The translations under genes and the position numbers were made by a program. The notes beneath the pieces were generated by a model. The model did no database searches. It had not been told where the DNA came from and was given only the letters and a program-made list of their open reading frames with translations. Positions 55,681-64,000 of a stretch of 64,000 bases of DNA are shown piece by piece. This stretch comes from Escarpia spicata (lineage: Eukaryota; Annelida; Polychaeta; Sabellida; Siboglinidae), in NCBI GenBank assembly GCA_963995525.1, contig CAXEFP010000908.1:124001-188000 (forward strand), in the 5' to 3' direction. Each line of letters begins with the position of its first letter. Position 1 is the first letter of the stretch.

Positions 55681-58600
55681 ATGGGAATGCAGGTTACCGT
55701 TTTATCCCCGTCACGTAAGTTACAAGAACATATTACGTAAGTTATAGGTGTGAAAACTCATCCCCATTTGAAGTTTTTTCTTGTCTAAAGCAGCAGTACC
55801 TTCAGTACTCACGAGACAAACATGTCCCATATCAAAGTGTTCGAAAAAAATTAATGCATATCACAGCAAAACGGTATTTGTAATGCACTTTTTTCGGCGG
55901 AAGGATATTTAATGTGGTCTTACCCCAAATAGATGTTTTGCATGTTACAAATCTTCACGAAGGCTAGATTGATATCAAGCTACACACATAACTAGATTAA
56001 CCCCAAATGGGAATGCATGTTACCGTTTTATCCCCGTCACGTAAGTTACAAGAACATATTACGTAAGTTATAGGTGTGAAAACTCATCCCCATTTGATGT
56101 TTTATCTTGTCTAAAGCAGCAGTACATTCAGTACTCACGAGACAAACATGTCCCATGTCAAAATGTTCGAAAAAAATTAATGCATATCACAGCAAAACGG
56201 TATTTGTAGTGCACTTTTTTCGGCGGAAGGATCCTTACTGTGGTCTTACCCCAAATAGATATTTTGCATGTTACAAATCTTCACGAAGGCTAGATTGATA
56301 TCAAGCTACACACATAACTAGATTAACCCCAAATGGGAATGCATGTTACCGTTTTATCCCCGTCACGTAAGTTACAAGAACATATTACGTAAGTTATAGG
56401 TGTGAAAACTCATCCCCATTTGAAGTTTTTTCTTGTCTAAAGCAGCAGTACCTTCAGTACTCACGAGACAAACATGTCCCATGTCAAAATGTTCGAAAAA
56501 AATTAATGCATATCACAGCAAAACGGTATTTGTAGTGCACTTTTTTCGGCGGAAGGATCCTTAATGTGGTCTTACCCCAAATAGATGTTTTGCATGTTAC
56601 AAATCTTCACGAAGGCTAGATTGATATCAAGCTACACACATAACTAGATTAACCCCAAATGGGAATGCATGTTACCGTTTTATCCCCGTCACGTAAGTTA
56701 CAAGAACATATTACGTAAGTTATAGGTATGAAAACTCATCCCCATTTGAAGTTTTTTCTTGTCTAAAGCAGCAGTACCTTCAGTACTCACGAGACAAACA
56801 TGTCCCATATCAAAGTGTTCGAAAAAAATTAATGCATATCACAGCAAAACGGTATTTGTAGTGCACTTTTTTCGGCGGAAGGATCTTTAATGTGGTCTTA
56901 CCCCAAATAGATGTTATGCATGTTACAAATCTTCACGAAGGCTAGATTGATATCAAGCTACACACATAACTAGATTAATCACAAATGGGAATGCATGTTA
57001 CCGTTCTATCTCCGTCACGTAAGTTACAAGAACATATTACGTAAGTTATAGGTGTGAAAACTAATCCCCATTTGAAGTTTTTTCTTATCTAAAGCAGCAG
57101 TACATTCAGTACTCACGAGACAAACATGTCCCATGTCAAAGTGTTCGAAAAAAATTAATGCATATCACAGCAAAACGGTATTTGTAGTGCACTTTTTTCG
57201 GCGGAAGGATCCTTAATGTGGTCTTATCCCAAATAGATGATTTGCATGTTACAAATCTTCACGAAGGCTAGATTGATATCAAGCTACACACATAACTAGA
57301 TTAACCCCAAATGGGAATGCAGGTTACCGTTTTATCCCCGTCACGTAAGTTACAAGAACATATTACGTAAGTTATAGGTGTGAAAACTCATCCCCATTTG
57401 AAGTTTTTTCTTGTCTAAAGCAGCAGTACCTTCAGTACTCACGAGACAAACATGTCCCATATCAAAGTGTTCGAAAAAAATTAATGCATATCACAGCAAA
57501 ACGGTATTTGTAATGCACTTTTTTCGGCGGAAGGATATTTAATGTGGTCTTACCCCAAATAGATGTTTTGCATGTTACAAATCTTCACGAAGGCTAGATT
57601 GATATCAAGCTACACACATAACTAGATTAACCCCAAATGGGAATGCATGTTACCGTTTTATCCCCGTCACGTAAGTTACAAGAACATATTACGTAAGTCA
57701 TAGGTGTGAAAACTCATCCCCATTTGATGTTTTATCTTGTCTAAAGCAGCAGTACATTCAGTACTCACGAGACAAACATGTCCCATGTCAAAATGTTCGA
57801 AAAAAATTAATGCATATCACAGCAAAACGGTATTTGTAGTGCACTTTTTTCGGCGGAAGGATCCTTACTGTGGTCTTACCCCAAATAGATGTTTTGCATG
57901 TTACAAATCTTCACGAAGGCTAGATTGATATCAAGCTACACACATAACTAGATTAACCCCAAATGGGAATGCATGTTACCGTTTTATCCCCGTCACGTAA
58001 GTTACAAGAACATATTACGTAAGTTATAGGTGTGAAAACTCATCCCCATTTGAAGTTTTTTCTTGTCTAAAGCAGCAGTACCTTCAGTACTCACGAGACA
58101 AACATGTCCCATATCAAAGTGTTCGAAAAAAATTAATGCATATCACAGCAAAACGGTATTTGTAATGCACTTTTTTCGGCGGAAGGATATTTAATGTGGT
58201 CTTACCCCAAATAGATGTTTTGCATGTTACAAATCTTCACGAAGGCTAGATTGATATCAAGCTACACACATAACTAGATTAACCCCAAATGGGAATACAT
58301 GTTACCGTTTTATCCCCGTCACGTAAGTTACAAGAACATATTACGTAAGTTATAGGTGTGAAAACTCATCCCCATTTGAAGTTTTTTCTTGTCTAAAGCA
58401 GCAGTACCTTCAGTACTCACGAGACAAACATGTCCCATATCAAAGTGTTCGAAAAAAATTAATGCATATCACAGCAAAACGGTATTTGTAATGCACTTTT
58501 TCGGCGGAAGGATATTTAATGTGGTCTTACCCCAAATAGATGTTTTGCATGTTACAAATCTTCACGAAGGCTAGATTGATATCAAGCTACACACATAACT

Positions 58601-61600
58601 AGATTAACCCCAAATGGGAATGCATGTTACCGTTTTATCCCCGTCACGTAAGTTACAAGAACATATTACGTAAGTTATAGGTGTGAAAACTCATCCCCAT
58701 TTGATGTTTTATCTTGTCTAAAGCAGCAGTACATTCAGTACTCACGAGACAAACATGTCCCATGTCAAAATGTTCGAAAAAAATTAATGCATATCACAGC
58801 AAAACGGTATTTGTAGTGCACTTTTTCGGCGGAAGGATCCTTAATGTGGTCTTACCCCAAATACATGTTTTGCATGTTACAAATCTTCACGAAGGCTAGA
58901 TTGATATCAAGCTACACACATAACTAGATTAACCCCAAATGGGAATGCAGGTTACCGTTTTATCCCCGTCACGTAAGTTACAAGAACATATTACGTAAGT
59001 TATAGGTGTGAAAACTCATCCCCATTTGAAGTTTTTTCTTGTCTAAAGCAGCAGTACCTTCAGTACTCACGAGACAAACATGTCCCATATCAAAGTGTTC
59101 GAAAAAAATTAATGCATATCACAGCAAAACGGTATTTGTAATGCACTTTTTTCGGCGGAAGGATATTTAATGTGGTCTTACCCCAAATAGATGTTTTGCA
59201 TGTTACAAATCTTCACGAAGGCTAGATTGATATCAAGCTACACACATAACTAGATTAACCCCAAATGGGAATGCATGTTACCGTTTTATCCCCGTCACGT
59301 AAGTTACAAGAACATATTACGTAAGTTATAGGTGTGAAAACTCATCCCCATTTGATGTTTTATCTTGTCTAAAGCAGCAGTACATTCAGTACTCACGAGA
59401 CAAACATGTCCCATGTCAAAATGTTCGAAAAAAATTAATGCATATCACAGCAAAACGGTATTTGTAGTGCACTTTTTTCGGCGGAAGGATCCTTACTGTG
59501 GTCTTACCCCAAATAGATATTTTGCATGTTACAAATCTTCACGAAGGCTAGATTGATATCAAGCTACACACATAACTAGATTAACCCCAAATGGGAATGC
59601 ATGTTACCGTTTTATCCCCGTCACGTAAGTTACAAGAACATATTACGTAAGTTATAGGTGTGAAAACTCATCCCCATTTGAAGTTTTTTCTTGTCTAAAG
59701 CAGCAGTACCTTCAGTACTCACGAGACAAACATGTCCCATGTCAAAATGTTCGAAAAAAATTAATGCATATCACAGCAAAACGGTATTTGTAGTGCACTT
59801 TTTTCGGCGGAAGGATCCTTAATGTGGTCTTACCCCAAATAGATGTTTTGCATGTTACAAATCTTCACGAAGGCTAGATTGATATCAAGCTACACACATA
59901 ACTAGATTAACCCCAAATGGGAATGCATGTTACCGTTTTATCCCCGTCACGTAAGTTACAAGAACATATTACGTAAGTTATAGGTATGAAAACTCATCCC
60001 CATTTGAAGTTTTTTCTTGTCTAAAGCAGCAGTACCTTCAGTACTCACGAGACAAACATGTCCCATATCAAAGTGTTCGAAAAAAATTAATGCATATCAC
60101 AGCAAAACGGTATTTGTAGTGCACTTTTTTCGGCGGAAGGATCTTTAATGTGGTCTTACCCCAAATAGATGTTATGCATGTTACAAATCTTCACGAAGGC
60201 TAGATTGATATCAAGCTACACACATAACTAGATTAATCACAAATGGGAATGCATGTTACCGTTCTATCTCCGTCACGTAAGTTACAAGAACATATTACGT
60301 AAGTTATAGGTGTGAAAACTAATCCCCATTTGAAGTTTTTTCTTATCTAAAGCAGCAGTACATTCAGTACTCACGAGACAAACATGTCCCATGTCAAAGT
60401 GTTCGAAAAAAATTAATGCATATCACAGCAAAACGGTATTTGTAGTGCACTTTTTTCGGCGGAAGGATCCTTAATGTGGTCTTATCCCAAATAGATGATT
60501 TGCATGTTACAAATCTTCACGAAGGCTAGATTGATATCAAGCTACACACATAACTAGATTAACCCCAAATGGGAATGCAGGTTACCGTTTTATCCCCGTC
60601 ACGTAAGTTACAAGAACATATTACGTAAGTTATAGGTGTGAAAACTCATCCCCATTTGAAGTTTTTTCTTGTCTAAAGCAGCAGTACCTTCAGTACTCAC
60701 GAGACAAACATGTCCCATATCAAAGTGTTCGAAAAAAATTAATGCATATCACAGCAAAACGGTATTTGTAATGCACTTTTTTCGGCGGAAGGATATTTAA
60801 TGTGGTCTTACCCCAAATAGATGTTTTGCATGTTACAAATCTTCACGAAGGCTAGATTGATATCAAGCTACACACATAACTAGATTAACCCCAAATGGGA
60901 ATGCATGTTACCGTTTTATCCCCGTCACGTAAGTTACAAGAACATATTACGTAAGTCATAGGTGTGAAAACTCATCCCCATTTGATGTTTTATCTTGTCT
61001 AAAGCAGCAGTACATTCAGTACTCACGAGACAAACATGTCCCATGTCAAAATGTTCGAAAAAAATTAATGCATATCACAGCAAAACGGTATTTGTAGTGC
61101 ACTTTTTTCGGCGGAAGGATCCTTACTGTGGTCTTACCCCAAATAGATGTTTTGCATGTTACAAATCTTCACGAAGGCTAGATTGATATCAAGCTACACA
61201 CATAACTAGATTAACCCCAAATGGGAATGCATGTTACCGTTTTATCCCCGTCACGTAAGTTACAAGAACATATTACGTAAGTTATAGGTGTGAAAACTCA
61301 TCCCCATTTGAAGTTTTTTCTTGTCTAAAGCAGCAGTACCTTCAGTACTCACGAGACAAACATGTCCCATATCAAAGTGTTCGAAAAAAATTAATGCATA
61401 TCACAGCAAAACGGTATTTGTAATGCACTTTTTTCGGCGGAAGGATATTTAATGTGGTCTTACCCCAAATAGATGTTTTGCATGTTACAAATCTTCACGA
61501 AGGCTAGATTGATATCAAGCTACACACATAACTAGATTAACCCCAAATGGGAATACATGTTACCGTTTTATCCCCGTCACGTAAGTTACAAGAACATATT

Positions 61601-62196
61601 ACGTAAGTTATAGGTGTGAAAACTCATCCCCATTTGAAGTTTTTTCTTGTCTAAAGCAGCAGTACCTTCAGTACTCACGAGACAAACATGTCCCATATCA
61701 AAGTGTTCGAAAAAAATTAATGCATATCACAGCAAAACGGTATTTGTAATGCACTTTTTCGGCGGAAGGATATTTAATGTGGTCTTACCCCAAATAGATG
61801 TTTTGCATGTTACAAATCTTCACGAAGGCTAGATTGATATCAAGCTACACACATAACTAGATTAACCCCAAATGGGAATGCATGTTACCGTTTTATCCCC
61901 GTCACGTAAGTTACAAGAACATATTACGTAAGTTATAGGTGTGAAAACTCATCCCCATTTGATGTTTTATCTTGTCTAAAGCAGCAGTACATTCAGTACT
62001 CACGAGACAAACATGTCCCATGTCAAAATGTTCGAAAAAAATTAATGCATATCACAGCAAAACGGTATTTGTAGTGCACTTTTTCGGCGGAAGGATCCTT
62101 AATGTGGTCTTACCCCAAATACATGTTTTGCATGTTACAAATCTTCACGAAGGCTAGATTGATATCAAGCTACACACATAACTAGATTAACCCCAA
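55681..62196. repeat. Tandem duplication of a 3258-bp (10-monomer) block
   Basis: 55681-58938 and 58939-62196 share private variants at a 3258-bp offset: AGATATTTTGC (56258 and 59516), GTAAGTCATAGG (57695 and 60953), GGGAATACATG (58295 and 61553), and the one-base T-run deletions (about 58500/61757 and 58824/62082). Confidence 0.85.
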
Positions 62197-64000
62197 ATGG
62201 GAATGCATGTTACCGTTTTATCCCCGTCACGTAAGTTACAAGAACATATTACGTAAGTTATAGGTATGAAAACTCATCCCCATTTGAAGTTTTTTCTTGT
62301 CTAAAGCAGCAGTACCTTCAGTACTCACGAGACAAACATGTCCCATATCAAAGTGTTCGAAAAAAATTAATGCATATCACAGCAAAACGGTATTTGTAGT
62401 GCACTTTTTTCGGCGGAAGGATCTTTAATGTGGTCTTACCCCAAATAGATGTTATGCATGTTACAAATCTTCACGAAGGCTAGATTGATATCAAGCTACA
62501 CACATAACTAGATTAATCACAAATGGGAATGCATGTTACCGTTCTATCTCCGTCACGTAAGTTACAAGAACATAATTTTTTTATTACGTAAGTTATAGGT
62601 GTGAAAACTAATCCCCATTTGAAGTTTTTTCTTATCTAAAGCAGCAGTACATTCAGTACTCACGAGACAAACATGTCCCATGTCAAAGTGTTCGAAAAAA
62701 ATTAATGCATATCACAGCAAAACGGTATTTGTAGTGCATTTTTTTCGGCGGAAGGATCCTTAATGTGGTCGTATCCCAAATAGATGATTTGCATGTTACA
62801 AATCTTCACGAAGGCTAGATTGATATCAAGCTACACACATAACTAGATTAACCCCAAATGGGAATGCATGTTACCGTTTTATCCCCGTCACGTAAGTTAC
62901 AAGAACATATTACGTAAGTTATAGGTGTGAAAACTCATCCCCATTTGAAGTTTTTTCTTGTCTAAAGCAGCAGTACCTTCAGTACTCACGAGACAAACAT
63001 GTCCCATATCAAAGTGTTCGAAAAAAATTAATGCATATCACAGCAAAACGGTATTTGTAATGCACTTTTTTCGGCGGAAGGATATTTAATGTGGTCTTAC
63101 CCCAAATAGATGTTTTGCATGTTACAAATCTTCACGAAGGCTAGATTGATATCAAGCTACACACATAACTAGATTAACCCCAAATGGGAATGCATGTTAC
63201 CGTTTTATCCCCGTCACGTAAGTTACAAGAACATATTACGTAAGTTATAGGTGTGAAAACTCATCCCCATTTGAAATTTTTTCTTGTCTAAAGCAGCAGT
63301 ACCTTCAGTACTCACGAGACAAACATGTCCCATATCAAAGTGTTCGAAAAAAATTAATGCATATCACAGCAAAACGGTATTTGTAATGCACTTTTTTCGG
63401 CGGAAGGATATTTAATGTGGTCTTACCCCAAATAGATGTTTTGCATGTTACAAATCTTCACGAAGGCTAGATTGATATCAAGCTACACACATAACTAGAT
63501 TAACCCCAAATGGGAATACATGTTACCGTTTTATCCCCGTCACGTAAGTTACAAGAACATATTACGTAAGTTATAGGTGTGAAAACTCATCCCCATTTGA
63601 AGTTTTTTCTTGTCTAAAGCAGCAGTACCTTCAGTACTCACGAGACAAACATGTCCCATATCAAAGTGTTCGAAAAAAATTAATGCATATCACAGCAAAA
63701 CGGTATTTGTAATGCACTTTTTCGGCGGAAGGATATTTAATGTGGTCTTACCCCAAATAGATGTTTTGCATGTTACAAATCTTCACGAAGGCTAGATTGA
63801 TATCAAGCTACACACATAACTAGATTAACCCCAAATGGGAATGCATGTTACCGTTTTATCCCCGTCACGTAAGTTACAAGAACATATTACGTAAGTTATA
63901 GGTGTGAAAACTCATCCCCATTTGATGTTTTATCTTGTCTAAAGCAGCAGTACATTCAGTACTCACGAGACAAACATGTCCCATGTCAAAATGTTCGAAA

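Larger units (their letters stand above)
17941..64000. repeat. Satellite array, right flank (about 141 monomers of 326 bp, 5-mer higher-order repeats)
   Basis: Monomers start at 18191, 18517, 18843 and so on, every 326 bp. At least five variant types recur in fixed order: A (GATGTTTTATC, ATCAAAAC, CCTTACTG, AAATATATG), B (GATGTTTTATC, CCTTAATG), C (GGTATGAAAAC, ATCTTTAATG, GTTATGC), D (AATCACAAATGG, CTAATCCCC, TTATCCC, GATGATTTG) and E (AATGCAGG, TAATGCAC, GGATATTTAATG). Diagnostic monomers are therefore mostly 1630 bp apart, with 1304- and 1956-bp variants. Indels are few: five or more one-base losses in the T-run of GCACTTTTTTCGG after 58 kb, and a 7-bp gain near 62574. No gene, tRNA or transposon is seen in this stretch. 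Confidence 0.97.

Noticed and set aside
427..63795. Repeated 61-64-aa frames through the satellite (SKAAVHSVLTRQTC type)
   Set aside because: They start with TTG in most copies, occur only in some monomer types (others have stops), and are frameshifted by one-base T-run losses after 58 kb. No selection for an open frame is visible.
17941..64000. CRISPR-like regular repeats
   Set aside because: Units are 326 bp, contiguous, with no unique spacers and no cas genes; the setting is eukaryotic satellite.

Overview
The window looks like animal nuclear DNA: one complete 16.55 kb Maverick/Polinton element (a virus-like, self-synthesising DNA transposon related to adintoviruses) inserted in a long satellite array. 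No species can be named from the sequence. An animal host is suggested by the chromodomain integrase, the poly(A) signals, and matches to CTCF, heat-shock and TCF/LEF motifs.

Layout. 1-1386 is about 4.25 monomers of a 326-bp satellite. 1387-17940 is the Polinton. It has AGT...ACT ends, 255 bp of perfect terminal inverted repeat (about 285 bp in all) and a 6-bp target duplication (CTGATC/CTCATC, one mismatch). 17941-64000 is about 141 more monomers, mostly in 5-mer higher-order repeats of 1630 bp; the array runs off both ends of the window.

Inside the element, the left half (+ strand, 1822-8853) is a very compact block: a NADAR-domain protein, the packaging ATPase, a small basic protein with a hydrophobic tail, a conserved Polinton protein, a 59-aa one-span membrane protein, the chromodomain integrase, a two-span membrane protein, the penton (single jelly roll), a basic glycine-rich virion protein, the double-jelly-roll major capsid protein and an adenain-like protease. 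Convergent poly(A) signals and three small hairpins (8906-9073) separate it from the - strand block: protein-primed DNA polymerase B, an in-frame zinc-finger module cut off from it by one TAG, a PPxY-motif protein and an RPA-like single-stranded-DNA-binding protein with an acidic tail. The right end (15.6-17.65 kb) is AT-rich. It carries duplicated splice-acceptor-like sequence, a proline/arginine-rich reading frame, a heat-shock-element match, tandem duplications and several CTCF-like motifs.

Together the genes cover integration (integrase), protein-primed replication (PolB, SSB), virion building (MCP, penton, core-like proteins, ATPase, protease) and possible host interaction (NADAR, PPxY). 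Identical TIRs and open core genes suggest a recent insertion. The one visible lesion is the TAG/absent ATG at the PolB N-terminus. Many open frames here start only at TTG or GTG; for a eukaryote I moved starts to the first ATG and say so. The 61-64-aa frames that recur through the satellite are not genes.
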